NCBI RefSeq assembly: GCF_026262625.1
Contig: NZ_SHNN01000003.1
Span: 310,001 to 374,000, forward strand
Direction: 5' to 3'
DNA from: Candidatus Litorirhabdus singularis
GTDB taxonomy: Bacteria; Pseudomonadota; Gammaproteobacteria; Pseudomonadales; Halieaceae
Length of the DNA: 64,000 bases
This document shows, in pieces, positions 1-7,872 of this stretch. A program made the position numbers and the translations under genes. Position 1 is the stretch's first letter; every line of letters begins with the position of its first letter. The notes beneath the pieces were generated by a model. That model worked only from the letters and a program-made list of their open reading frames with translations, searched no databases and was not told where the DNA came from.

Positions 1-1185
1 CTGCATATTTACCGCGACAACTGCCTGCTCCTGGAGATCGGTGGTTGCCTAACCCTGTTCAAGGGTCTTGAAAGCCTACTGATACAGGTTCATAGCGACC
101 TATCTTCCCGTGGGTATAGTTATCTTACCGGGCTGGCCGAAACCCCCAAGGCAGCGTGGTTGCTATCCCATACTACCGACGACCATCAGCGCCCCCTGAA
201 CGAGCGCCTACAACCACTGCCACTGCGCTTACTCGATATGTTTCCACGCCAACTTGACTCTCTGGCTCGCGCGGGGCTATGGCAGTTTAGCGACATCCTC
301 AATCTGTCGACACAGGCACTGGGCCGCCGCTGCGGCAAAGATATGATCCACTTTATACAGCAGGCTCTGGGCACCGCCCATGATCCGCAACCCGACTACA
401 GCCCACCCCCACAGTTCCGTGACGACTACTGGTTCGGTTATGAGGTAAAAGCCAATCAGGAGTTGCTGCCGGCTATACAGCGGCTGCTGCAGGCATTGTG
501 CCAGTTCCTGCGCAACACCCAGTTGCAGTGCCAACAAATTCAGTGGCAGCTATACGGCATTCAGAGCAATCTACATTCACTAACCGTAGCCAGCTCGTTG
601 GCCCACTCCAACTGGCGGCAATGGTATCAATTGAGCCAATTGCATATAGAACAGCTGACACTGGATATGGGGGTCGAGGGTATCAGTTTGCAATGCCTGA
701 ACCTGAGTGCTGGCAACAACCATACTGGCGACCTGTTTAACGCGGCCGAGCAAAGTGAACCACTGCATAGCCTACTGGACCGGCTGCAGAACCGGCTGGG
801 GCTGCAGTCGGTCAAAAAGATAGCGGGACGCAATGAACATCTACCGGAATTCGCGGGTTATAGCAGCTGTGATAACGACGGCAACAACACTGTCGACAAC
901 AACATCGACAAACACGACGATAGCCATGCACAACCTTCTATCAGCGGCGCATATCGGCCGTTTTGGCTGATGCCAGAACCACAGCAAGTCAACCAGTCAG
1001 CGCGTGGGCTGTACTGGGGTGGCGGTCTCAACATTATGGAGGGACCGGAACGTATAGAAGATAACTGGTGGTTAGAGCCCGTAAGCCGCGACTACTATGT
1101 AGCGCTTGGCCAACGCGGCCAAAAGTACTGGGTCTATCGTGACAGACTACAGAACCGTTGGTTTATTCAGGGGATATTTGCCTGA
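1..1185 (+). CDS. imuB: ImuB, Y-family polymerase-like mutasome protein (5' end missing)
   Basis: This is the C-terminal part of ImuB, the catalytically inactive Y-family polymerase relative that works with ImuA and DnaE2 in SOS mutagenesis. The frame is open from base 1, so the gene begins left of the window. The first residues read LLLEIGGCLTLFKGLESLL, the ImuB palm-region signature, and GLAETPKAAWLLS follows. The tail carries the ImuB C-terminal block with GPERIEDNWW, RDYYVA, YWVYRDR and WFIQGIFA, ending at the stop. A stretch rich in Asn and Asp near codons 285-305 (counted from base 1) looks like a flexible linker. DnaE2, which usually follows, is not found immediately downstream. Confidence 0.9.
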   Translation: MHIYRDNCLLLEIGGCLTLFKGLESLLIQVHSDLSSRGYSYLTGLAETPKAAWLLSHTTDDHQRPLNERLQPLPLRLLDMFPRQLDSLARAGLWQFSDILNLSTQALGRRCGKDMIHFIQQALGTAHDPQPDYSPPPQFRDDYWFGYEVKANQELLPAIQRLLQALCQFLRNTQLQCQQIQWQLYGIQSNLHSLTVASSLAHSNWRQWYQLSQLHIEQLTLDMGVEGISLQCLNLSAGNNHTGDLFNAAEQSEPLHSLLDRLQNRLGLQSVKKIAGRNEHLPEFAGYSSCDNDGNNTVDNNIDKHDDSHAQPSISGAYRPFWLMPEPQQVNQSARGLYWGGGLNIMEGPERIEDNWWLEPVSRDYYVALGQRGQKYWVYRDRLQNRWFIQGIFA

Positions 1186-1221
1186 AACTGACGGCTGCGC
1201 CGCCAATTGGGGTCTTTGAGA

Positions 1222-1242
1222 GCCGACAGCTAGCGCGTCGGC
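1222..1242 (+). terminator. Hairpin after imuB, weak terminator candidate
   Basis: GCCGAC and GTCGGC form a perfect 6-bp stem around a 9-base loop about 40 bases after the imuB stop. It lies between imuB and the convergent small ORF. There is no clear T tract on either side, so an intrinsic terminator is possible but not shown. Confidence 0.25.
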
Positions 1243-1255
1243 CGTTAGCGCCACT

Positions 1256-1432
1256 CTAACTACTCACCTCTTCCAGACCAGTAGTTGCGATAATTGTCTG
1301 CATGAGCTCGACAACCTCGTTTTGCTCGCGCTGCTCTTCCTTGCCCAGCGTAGCCATACGGGCAATCATGCCCAGACGAATACGGGCTCGCATAAGCTCA
1401 GTAGTCAATTGGGATTCGCGCTGTTTTGTCAT
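1256..1432 (-). CDS. Small charged protein, 58 aa, unknown function
   Basis: An ATG at 1432 is preceded by GAGGTGA at good ribosome-binding distance and opens a 58-codon frame ending in TAG at 1256. The protein starts MTKQRESQLTTELMRAR and continues with charged, helix-favouring residues (KEEQREQNEVVELMQTI). It has no Cys, no signal peptide and no membrane segment, and is predicted to be mostly helical. It lies on the same strand as alkB and 160 bases downstream of it, convergent with imuB. I do not recognise the family. The good Shine-Dalgarno sequence and amphipathic composition argue for a real gene, but nothing else supports it. Confidence 0.5.
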   Translation of the reverse strand: MTKQRESQLTTELMRARIRLGMIARMATLGKEEQREQNEVVELMQTIIATTGLEEVSS

Positions 1433-1592
1433 TGTGTGTCACCTCAAACTTGATCAGGGATTATTATCGGCTCGCGCCAAAACAATGCCAGTGGCGACAC
1501 GGAAATTAGTGACTGCTGTCACAAAATTATGGGCGGTTCCTGAACAGCACAAGACGCATGCCACAAAGCCAAAAATAAAGTTGTGAACTGGC

Positions 1593-2210
1593 TCACACGG
1601 ATTTGAAAACTCTGCGAAAGGTGAGATTGAGACGGGGCCCACAGGGCTTCTTCTGTTTGTTAATGCCGTGCTTCCAGCAACGCTGCGTGGCGCCGCGCAT
1701 GAGCAGCACGCTGCCCGAGGCCAACGGCAGATGCAGCGCCTCCAGATCGCGTTGGTGACGATGCCGGAATACCAGTTTACGTACTTCCCCCAGGCTCAGT
1801 GATGCAATGATAGGCGCCGGGCCCAACTCCACCTCATCGTCACTGTGCATACCCATACTGTCGCTCTGATCCCGGTAGTAATTCAACAGGACGCTATTGA
1901 AGGGAGCGCCCGCCAGAACCTCAAGTCGCTGTTTGAGGTCGAGTAGCAGCGGTGTCCAGGGTAAGGGTTGCAACAAAATTCCTGAGTAGGAGTAGCTGCT
2001 ATCAGCATCCCCATACCACGCATGCAGACGCGGCTGGCGATGGGTCTTGCCCCAGACCACAATATCTTCCTGTCGCCACTCCGTCTGCTCATACAGCTGA
2101 TCAAACAAACTCGTCGCTGGCAGTCCCAGCGAGGGGGCCACCGCATAGGACAGATCGGCATCCTGTAGTGGTATCGGCTGTAAGCCAGCGTTATCGAACA
2201 AGTCAGTCAT
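1593..2210 (-). CDS. alkB: AlkB-type 2-oxoglutarate/Fe(II) dioxygenase
   Basis: AlkB-family enzymes remove methyl groups from 1-methyladenine and 3-methylcytosine in DNA by oxidation with 2-oxoglutarate and Fe(II). The 205-residue protein carries the iron triad H122-x-D124 (in MGMHSDDE) and H181 (CWKH), and the 2-oxoglutarate arginines R193 and R199 in PRLNLTFR. The NYYRDQSDSMGMHSD layout resembles the ALKBH2/3-like group, a shorter form than E. coli AlkB. The start ATG lies one base after the stop of the acetyltransferase gene, so the two are almost certainly cotranscribed. imuB, another DNA-damage gene, is convergent on the other side. Expression under Ada or LexA control cannot be judged; I saw no clear LexA box. 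Confidence 0.88.
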   Translation of the reverse strand: MTDLFDNAGLQPIPLQDADLSYAVAPSLGLPATSLFDQLYEQTEWRQEDIVVWGKTHRQPRLHAWYGDADSSYSYSGILLQPLPWTPLLLDLKQRLEVLAGAPFNSVLLNYYRDQSDSMGMHSDDEVELGPAPIIASLSLGEVRKLVFRHRHQRDLEALHLPLASGSVLLMRGATQRCWKHGINKQKKPCGPRLNLTFRRVFKSV

Positions 2211-2211
2211 C

Positions 2212-2769
2212 TTACTGGGACGAAGCCCACTCGTTGCGTGTCAGGCGATACAGCACGTGTTCGCACAGCGGGTCGTCTGCGGCAACCAGGGAATGCTGGA
2301 AGTTACTATGGGTATTCGACATCCCCAGCCGCGCCATAACCGCTATCGAAGGTTGATTAGACAGTGCGGTAAAAGAGACGATAGTGTCCAGCCCAAGTTC
2401 CTCAAAACCAAAGCGCAGCGCCTGCAGCGCCGCCTCAGTGGCTAAACCCTTGCCCCAGAATGGCCGTGCCAGACGCCAGCCAATCTCTATGGCGGGACTA
2501 AAGGCCAGCTCTGTGGCGATAGGAGTCAAACCGGTAAAACCGATAAAGTGTCCGCTCTGACGCTCTTCCAGCGCCCACAGACCCCAACCATGGCGGCTGA
2601 TGTGATCGGCAGCACGCTGCGCCAGTTGATCACTTTGCTGACGACTCAAGGGCTGCGGGAAGTAACGCATGACCTCACTATCCGCATTCAACCGAGCGAA
2701 CGCATCGTAATCGTTGACGCGCCATTGCCGCAGCAGTAAACGCGGCGTGCTCAACTGTCTCACAGCCAT
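2212..2769 (-). CDS. GNAT family N-acetyltransferase, RimJ/RimL type
   Basis: The 185-residue protein has the RimJ/RimL layout: an N-terminal TPRLLLRQW strand, then a GWGLWALEE strand with GFTGL, then IEIGWRLARPFWGKGLATEAA, whose G-K-G-L-A segment is the acetyl-CoA pyrophosphate loop. IVSFTALSNQPSIAVMARLGM is the usual C-terminal signature, with the conserved N-x-x-S. Such proteins acetylate alpha-amino groups of proteins or small molecules; the substrate here is unknown. The gene directly precedes alkB with one base between. The Shine-Dalgarno sequence is weak. Confidence 0.85.
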   Translation of the reverse strand: MAVRQLSTPRLLLRQWRVNDYDAFARLNADSEVMRYFPQPLSRQQSDQLAQRAADHISRHGWGLWALEERQSGHFIGFTGLTPIATELAFSPAIEIGWRLARPFWGKGLATEAALQALRFGFEELGLDTIVSFTALSNQPSIAVMARLGMSNTHSNFQHSLVAADDPLCEHVLYRLTRNEWASSQ

Positions 2770-2798
2770 CTCAGTGCTACCCGGCGGCTTGGCTGTAG

Positions 2799-2996
2799 CT
2801 AGCGGATGCGGCCACCAACAGAAATGCTCCCATGCATGCGCGGTCCCGAATTATAACCGCCACGGTAGCCACCGTAGGAGCTATAGCCGCTAGACACGCC
2901 AACGCTGCCATAAACCTGAGGGTCATCGCAGCCACTCAATGAGACTAGCAACGCGGCCAACACACCACACTTTATAAACTTTATCGCAACTCGCAT
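2799..2996 (-). CDS. Small Gly/Tyr/Ser-rich lipoprotein
   Basis: This 65-residue protein has an N-terminal MRVAIKFIK charge cluster, a hydrophobic stretch and the lipobox LSGC, so it should be a lipid-anchored envelope protein. The mature part is about 43 residues, rich in Gly, Tyr and Ser (repeated GYSSYGGYRGGY-like segments). A longer in-frame upstream start exists, but the ATG at 2996 has GAGGAGT at the right distance and puts the signal peptide at the N terminus. It begins four bases after the stop of the VOC lipoprotein gene, so the two are likely cotranscribed. Function unknown. Confidence 0.7.
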   Translation of the reverse strand: MRVAIKFIKCGVLAALLVSLSGCDDPQVYGSVGVSSGYSSYGGYRGGYNSGPRMHGSISVGGRIR

Positions 2997-3000
2997 ATTG

Positions 3001-3918
3001 TTACTCCTCATCAGGACCAAACTCCGGCCAGGTCTGAATGGCGATCCCTGCTCCGGATGGGTCCGCAATCAACGCTACTCTTCCACCGACAGCGCGATCC
3101 TGTGGTGCCAACAAGACACTGCCACCCAAAGCTTCCACACGGTCGACCATAGCATCCAGGGTGACATCATCAGCCACCCGGATATAAGTAGCCCAAAGCG
3201 GCGTCAATCCCTCTATAGGATTGGGTAATATTCCTACTCTGCCAACGTCATCAGACTTCAACAAGCGGTAATTATGCTGGCCCTCCTCGGCAGTTACGGT
3301 CCGGTCAACGACCGTGTAATCCGCAATACCCTGATAGAACTCGGTCGCAGCGTCTACATCACTGGTCCACAACTCGTTCCAGAGAAAGCCGCCGATATCT
3401 GGCTCAGCTGTATCCAGCGGGTCGCCGCCGCGCGCCTCCAGTAAAGACAGTAAGGCCCCCTGCGGATCGGCTACCACCGCCATGCGACCGCGTTCGGCCA
3501 TATCTCTGGGCGGGCTGAATACGGTGCCACCTGACGTTTCTACAAAATCCACTGCAGCGTCAATATCAGCCACTGACAACAAGACTACCCATTGGGAAAT
3601 ATCAGCTTCCGTATCGAGCAGGTTCTGGTCTATCAAGCCGCCTATGAGCCGGCCCTGGTTGCGTATCAGGGTATAGTTCACTGTCCGCGAGAAACCCAGA
3701 TTCAGCCCCATATCCTGAAATTCCCAGCCGAAAAGCTCCGCGTAAAAGCGTCGCGATTCCTTCGGGGTATCGGTAATCAGCTCATGCCATACCACTTTAC
3801 CCGCGAGCCGAGTATCAGTCGGCGCATCCGTGATCGCCGGCATATTGATGCTGACACTGCTGCAGGCTACAAGCGTCGCCAGCAGTGCCGCTAACAACGG
3901 CATTTTGTATCTATACAA
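3001..3918 (-). CDS. Exported lipoprotein with two VOC (glyoxalase-like) domains
   Basis: The 305-residue protein begins with a short hydrophobic signal ending in the lipobox LVAC, then two VOC domains at roughly residues 40-165 and 175-300. Each has the W-H-E/W-N-E start, the FY...G motif and the closing DP-G-A segment (VADPQGALLSL and IADPSGAGIAI). VOC proteins bind metal and act as glyoxalases, dioxygenases or resistance proteins. A lipid-anchored tandem form is unusual, and the substrate is unknown. The start appears to be TTG at 3918: GGAGGGAG sits at proper distance from it, while the ATG five codons later is too far away. Confidence 0.8.
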   Translation of the reverse strand: MYRYKMPLLAALLATLVACSSVSINMPAITDAPTDTRLAGKVVWHELITDTPKESRRFYAELFGWEFQDMGLNLGFSRTVNYTLIRNQGRLIGGLIDQNLLDTEADISQWVVLLSVADIDAAVDFVETSGGTVFSPPRDMAERGRMAVVADPQGALLSLLEARGGDPLDTAEPDIGGFLWNELWTSDVDAATEFYQGIADYTVVDRTVTAEEGQHNYRLLKSDDVGRVGILPNPIEGLTPLWATYIRVADDVTLDAMVDRVEALGGSVLLAPQDRAVGGRVALIADPSGAGIAIQTWPEFGPDEE

Positions 3919-3949
3919 AGTAACTCCCTCCGCTGAACCGGGTTACGGA

Positions 3950-4288
3950 TCAGGCTTTTTTGACGAACTGTGACTTGAGTTTGACTGCCCCTATGCCATC
4001 AATTTTACAATCAATGTCATGGTCGCCAGCTACCAACTTGATATTTTTGACCCGCGTGCCCACCTTGACCACATCGGAGCTGCCCTTGAGTTTGAGGTCT
4101 TTGACCACGGTTATGGTATCGCCATCTGTCAGCACATTACCATTGGCATCTCGATAGATGTCCGCTTCGAGCACTTCTGCCGACGCAGTAGCGGACCATT
4201 CATGGGCACACTCGGGACACACTAACAGCTCCCGGTCAGCGTATGCATAACCACAGCCACAAGCCGGACAGGGGGGTATTTCACTCAT
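3950..4288 (-). CDS. yjdM: YjdM (PhnA-like) zinc-ribbon protein
   Basis: The 112-residue protein matches the YjdM family, formerly called PhnA. It starts with a zinc ribbon made of CPACGCGY and CPECAHEW. The conserved core follows, with DANGNVLTDGDTITVVKDLK and the C-terminal KLKSQFVKK. The name PhnA caused confusion with phosphonoacetate hydrolase; this family is not that enzyme and its role is unsettled. The ribosome binding site is weak. It lies between the SnoaL-like gene and the VOC lipoprotein gene on the same strand, with modest gaps. Confidence 0.9.
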   Translation of the reverse strand: MSEIPPCPACGCGYAYADRELLVCPECAHEWSATASAEVLEADIYRDANGNVLTDGDTITVVKDLKLKGSSDVVKVGTRVKNIKLVAGDHDIDCKIDGIGAVKLKSQFVKKA

Positions 4289-4352
4289 ATAGTGGTCTCA
4301 GACATCAGCTGGAAACGGCGCCAGGGCGCGCAGTATAGATGGCTTCGACCCA

Positions 4353-4805
4353 TCATGCACTCCAGCCCCCGGGACCGCTACCCAGGACATCAATATTACC
4401 CAACACGGCGCGATTCAACTTGCGACGTTGGGTCATCAACCAGCGTCCATCGAGCCGACGCCAATGGTCGTGATAATCCCCCAACGTACTAAAACTCTCA
4501 CCGGCACGCTCACCGACTCCCACATGCATATCACTGACATAGGCTTCACTGGTTGCCGTGTCGCCATCCACTTCGACAATAATATTGCCGAGCAAATGCT
4601 GGGTCGGGCCGCAGGCATCAAGAAATGAACGCATATTGATTACCATAGCCTCTCTGCCAGAGAGCTCACCGGCACCCAAGTCGGCTTCAATATTATCTAC
4701 CGTGATTGTATCCAAAGCCGACCAATCGCGCGTATCCATGGCGCGCGCAAAACGAATCAGCTGACGCGTAATCTCATGCTCAGCGAGCAAGGTATCAATA
4801 TCCAT
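4353..4805 (-). CDS. SnoaL-like / NTF2-fold protein
   Basis: This 150-residue protein belongs to the SnoaL-like polyketide cyclase/dehydratase superfamily. It shows the N-terminal EHEITRQLIRFARAMDTRDW helix, the GREAM segment, the QHLLGNIIVEVDGDTATSEAY strand pair and the closing DHWRRLDGRWLMTQRRK. The frame stays open upstream, but the start at ATG 4805 has GGAGAC before it and fits the family length. Members are isomerases, dehydratases or small-substrate binding proteins. Its neighbour upstream is a phytanoyl-CoA-dioxygenase-like enzyme 28 bases away, so they probably act on related substrates. A second SnoaL-like protein lies at 15139-15657. Confidence 0.8.
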   Translation of the reverse strand: MDIDTLLAEHEITRQLIRFARAMDTRDWSALDTITVDNIEADLGAGELSGREAMVINMRSFLDACGPTQHLLGNIIVEVDGDTATSEAYVSDMHVGVGERAGESFSTLGDYHDHWRRLDGRWLMTQRRKLNRAVLGNIDVLGSGPGGWSA

Positions 4806-4833
4806 AATAGTCTCCAAAAGCCGCGACTCCGGA

Positions 4834-5688
4834 TTAAAATAAGCCCGGGTAGTCCGTCCAGTAGTAACGTAAATCAGGACTGCGCCAGTCCTGATAAATA
4901 CTGTCCCAATCCAGGCCTTCAATACGCCAACCATGGTGGGGTTCGATATTGGTGGAAAATACCGGGGCACCATAATCACAAAAGCGGGTGTCGACACTGA
5001 GGCGCACCACACTGTCGGCAGTATTGGGTTCCGCTTTATGCACCGTGGCTGAGTGAAAAATCAGCACGTCACCCTGCTCGTAATCGGACACATGCCAGCA
5101 GGTTTCATCCGGGTATATCTCACATTGCACTCCACCCACCCCCTGAGTCTCAAATACCGGCCGTACCCCTCGCTTATGTGACCCGGGTAAGACCATCACT
5201 CGCCCCATCTCCTGTCGCACGTCGTGCAAGGCCACCCAAATACCGGCCATAGTGGGCCCGGCATGGTGCGAGTGTGCATCCTGATGCGGCGGTGTTTCAT
5301 AGCCTATTTTGCCCGGCGTGGAAATGCGCGCCATCTTCATCGGATAAACAAACACCGGCTTGCCAGTCACCGTCTCCATCAGGTTCTGCACCTGAGGAGT
5401 ATGAAAAAAACGATGAAATGGCTCAAGGCTCTGAATACGTGGGTACAGTTGGTCCCACACCGGGTCAGTCTCAAAAAAGGGGCTGCCGCGTAAAACCGGC
5501 GCCTGCTCAATATCGCTCCAGCCAATATGCGGTTCAACCTGGGCGAGAATATCCTGCAGCAGCTGTGCGCAATCTTCCGCGGCGACATACCGGCGAAAAA
5601 ACAGGTAGCCCTGCTCTTCGAAACGAGCCCGCAAGCTACTCGGATCTTCGGCCATGGAAGACACTGAATAAGGTAATTTTTCAGACAT
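4834..5688 (-). CDS. Phytanoyl-CoA dioxygenase family Fe(II)/2-oxoglutarate oxygenase
   Basis: The 284-residue protein has the double-stranded beta-helix iron site of the PhyH family: H135-x-D137 in PPHQDAH, and H217 in SATVHKAEPN. An arginine about 12 residues later (R229 in VVRLS) would bind 2-oxoglutarate. GRVMVLPGSHKRG is the typical mid-domain segment. The family hydroxylates acyl-CoAs, ectoine and many secondary metabolites; the substrate cannot be read from the sequence. It stands just upstream of the SnoaL-like gene on the same strand, so an oxygenase plus NTF2-fold pair is likely. Confidence 0.85.
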   Translation of the reverse strand: MSEKLPYSVSSMAEDPSSLRARFEEQGYLFFRRYVAAEDCAQLLQDILAQVEPHIGWSDIEQAPVLRGSPFFETDPVWDQLYPRIQSLEPFHRFFHTPQVQNLMETVTGKPVFVYPMKMARISTPGKIGYETPPHQDAHSHHAGPTMAGIWVALHDVRQEMGRVMVLPGSHKRGVRPVFETQGVGGVQCEIYPDETCWHVSDYEQGDVLIFHSATVHKAEPNTADSVVRLSVDTRFCDYGAPVFSTNIEPHHGWRIEGLDWDSIYQDWRSPDLRYYWTDYPGLF

Positions 5689-5768
5689 GGGTGACGCTGC
5701 TTCCTGAGCCGATAGCTGGCTTAACTATAAAGGGAAATATTTTAGCAAACGCTGCGTACAACGCCCAT

Positions 5769-6098
5769 TCAAGCATCATCAGCCCCCGCTTCGTCGGGTC
5801 TCTCCAACTGACAGTTCCAGCATAATTCAAACACCGCAGTATTGCGCTCACCACAGCTTCGGCAATGCCAATCCGGGGACTCATCAGACTGTTGCGCCGC
5901 GGCTATCAATGCCGCAGCGCGAGGATAATCGACTTCACTGGGTAACCAAATTTCTAGCCAGGCATCAAACGGGGAAACCTCACCAATACCGCCGCCAGAA
6001 AATTCATTTCGGTATACGGTGTCAATGCCGGCGGCATCGAGTACATTACGGATGTTGCCGACCACAAGGCGATTTTCATGGCTAAACAACAACTTCAT
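5769..6098 (-). CDS. DUF2007 protein with C-terminal zinc ribbon
   Basis: The first about 70 residues match DUF2007 (putative signal-transducing domain): MKLLFSHENRLVVGNIRNVL, NEFSGGGIGEV and AWLEIWLP. A RanBP2-type zinc ribbon follows, CRSCGERN and CWNCQLER, near residues 79-97. The 109-residue size and the combination are common in gammaproteobacteria. No function is established. A good GGAG precedes the ATG at 6098. Confidence 0.8.
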   Translation of the reverse strand: MKLLFSHENRLVVGNIRNVLDAAGIDTVYRNEFSGGGIGEVSPFDAWLEIWLPSEVDYPRAAALIAAAQQSDESPDWHCRSCGERNTAVFELCWNCQLERPDEAGADDA

Positions 6099-6163
6099 AA
6101 CTGCTCCACAACGCTTTCGTAAAACCTTGACCGTCTCAAGAACAAACCCCGCTTATCACGCTG

Positions 6164-6574
6164 TCAGTCACTCTGTGGCGGAATTGAGTAAGTCCCTACC
6201 GCATGGGCTACGGCGCGCTCATCCCCTTCAGAGTACAACTGAACTTCACCGACAGCCAAGCTGCGACCGAGCTTGAGCAAATTACAGGTGGCCAATAGAT
6301 CGGCCTCAGATAGTGGCTTGCGCATAAAATTGAAAGACAAACTGGTGGTGACGGCCAACGGTACAATGCCAATACGGGCCAGAATGGCTACATACAGTGC
6401 GCAATCGGCCAAAGCCATCATGGTCGGACCACTGACGGTTCCGCCCGGACGCAGATCGGCAAAACTCACCGGCTTACGCAGGGTAATCTGCTCTGGCTCC
6501 AACGACTCGATCAAGAAGTCAGATTGAGGGAACTCGGTAGCAAGAAATACTTCCAGTTCAGTCCTGGTTGGCAT
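6164..6574 (-). CDS. PaaI-family hotdog thioesterase
   Basis: This is a hotdog-fold acyl-CoA thioesterase of the PaaI group. Visible features are the GGTVSGPTMMALADCALYVAIL helix with its conserved aspartate, TTSLSFNFMRKP, and VGEVQLYSEGDERAVAHAVGTYSIP. Such enzymes hydrolyse aromatic or medium-chain acyl-CoAs to release CoA. I give the ATG at 6574. A TTG three codons upstream (6583) has GAGG at 10 bases and is an alternative start. It lies downstream of sat on the same strand with a 100-base gap containing a hairpin, so it may have its own transcript. Confidence 0.78.
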   Translation of the reverse strand: MPTRTELEVFLATEFPQSDFLIESLEPEQITLRKPVSFADLRPGGTVSGPTMMALADCALYVAILARIGIVPLAVTTSLSFNFMRKPLSEADLLATCNLLKLGRSLAVGEVQLYSEGDERAVAHAVGTYSIPPQSD

Positions 6575-6634
6575 GGGATGCAATATTGATCAGCCTCACA
6601 GACTGCTATTTTTATTCACACTCGGTAGAAGGAT

Positions 6635-6657
6635 GGCGCCCGGCTAAGCCGGACGCC
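6635..6657 (-). terminator. GC-rich hairpin after sat
   Basis: An imperfect inverted repeat, GGCG-CCGGC against GCCGG-CGCC with a TAA loop and one mismatch, lies 18 bases after the sat stop. It could end the sulfate-activation transcript, but no T tract follows on the minus strand. Confidence 0.3.
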
Positions 6658-6674
6658 TATCAGCAGCGCGGGTA

Positions 6675-7862
6675 TCAGCTGTCCAACGTCTGGTAGTAGT
6701 CACTCAGGATCTTGGCAACTTCGGGGCGGGAAAACTCAGGCGGTGGCGCAATACCCTTACCTAACATCTCTCTAACAGCGGTACCTGACAACAATACAAA
6801 GTCTTCCTTACTGTGGTCAGGTGCATCCTTCATCATCACCACTTTATCCAGCTTCTTGCTGTAAGCCGTGTGATCTGCGTTGTAGACTTCCAATTCCAGC
6901 GCGCCCTCAGGGACTTCTTCAGCAAAGATAGTCTGAGCGTCAAAACCACCGTAGTAGTCTCCAACACCGGCATGATCACGGCCTACAATCAGGTGAGTAC
7001 AGCCACAGTTCTGACGGAAAACCGCGTGCAAAACCGCTTCGCGCGGTCCCGCATAGAGCATGTCAAAGCCATAGCCAGTCACCATGACCGTGTTAGGCGG
7101 AAAGTACACTTCAACCATTTTACGGATAGAGGCATCGCGCACGTCGGCTGGAATATCACCCGGCTTCAGTTTGCCCAATAACATGTGAATCAGTATGCCG
7201 TCGGCATCCAGGTCGTGCATGGCCATCCTACACAGCTCTTCGTGAGCGCGGTGCATGGGGTTACGGGTCTGAAAAGCCACGACCTTATTCCAGCCATGCT
7301 CGGCGATCTCATTGCGTATTTCTACTGCGGTGCGGAAGGTGTCCGGAAAGTCTGCCTGGAAATAGGAGAAGTTCAGTACGTCAATGGAACCCGACAAAAG
7401 CGTGCGACCGAGGCCAGTAAACGTGGCAACACCCGGGTGTTTCTCATCCAGACTGCGGAAAATTTTCTCCGCCATAAAGTTAATCTGATCTTCCGAAACA
7501 GTCTCGACCGCCGCCACTGACATAATCGCCAATACGGGATTACCCTCGACATTGGGGTCACGCAGAGCAATTCGCTGACCGGCCTCAACACCGGATTCGT
7601 TGGTCAGGTTGACAATAGGAACCGGGAAAAAAAGTCCATCAGTCGTGTGCATCTTTTCTGCCACACTCAGTGAATCAGCCAGATTCATGTAACCGGTCAG
7701 CGGGTTGAAATAACCACCACCCAGCATCACGGCATTAGCGGCAGCGGCAGAGTTCAGCAATATAGAATGAAGGCCTTCGGCTTCTTCAATCAGCGCATGA
7801 CGCTTTTCAGAGTCGTATACAAAACGCGGGTCAAGCGCGTCTGATCCATGGGGCTTAATCAT
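6675..7862 (-). CDS. sat: Sulfate adenylyltransferase (ATP sulfurylase)
   Basis: Sat joins sulfate to ATP to give adenosine 5'-phosphosulfate (APS) and pyrophosphate in the cytoplasm. The 395-residue protein is the single-subunit type, not the CysD/CysN pair usual in gammaproteobacteria. It has QTRNPMHRAHE at 198-208, the nucleotide-binding HxxH-like loop, and GRDHAGVGDYYG from 294. The start ATG follows AAGGA at 7 bases. cysC ends 10 bases upstream, so APS would be phosphorylated to PAPS. No APS or PAPS reductase is nearby, and a sulfotransferase gene is, which points to sulfation rather than cysteine synthesis. Confidence 0.93.
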   Translation of the reverse strand: MIKPHGSDALDPRFVYDSEKRHALIEEAEGLHSILLNSAAAANAVMLGGGYFNPLTGYMNLADSLSVAEKMHTTDGLFFPVPIVNLTNESGVEAGQRIALRDPNVEGNPVLAIMSVAAVETVSEDQINFMAEKIFRSLDEKHPGVATFTGLGRTLLSGSIDVLNFSYFQADFPDTFRTAVEIRNEIAEHGWNKVVAFQTRNPMHRAHEELCRMAMHDLDADGILIHMLLGKLKPGDIPADVRDASIRKMVEVYFPPNTVMVTGYGFDMLYAGPREAVLHAVFRQNCGCTHLIVGRDHAGVGDYYGGFDAQTIFAEEVPEGALELEVYNADHTAYSKKLDKVVMMKDAPDHSKEDFVLLSGTAVREMLGKGIAPPPEFSRPEVAKILSDYYQTLDS

Positions 7863-7872
7863 TGGGTTGTCC

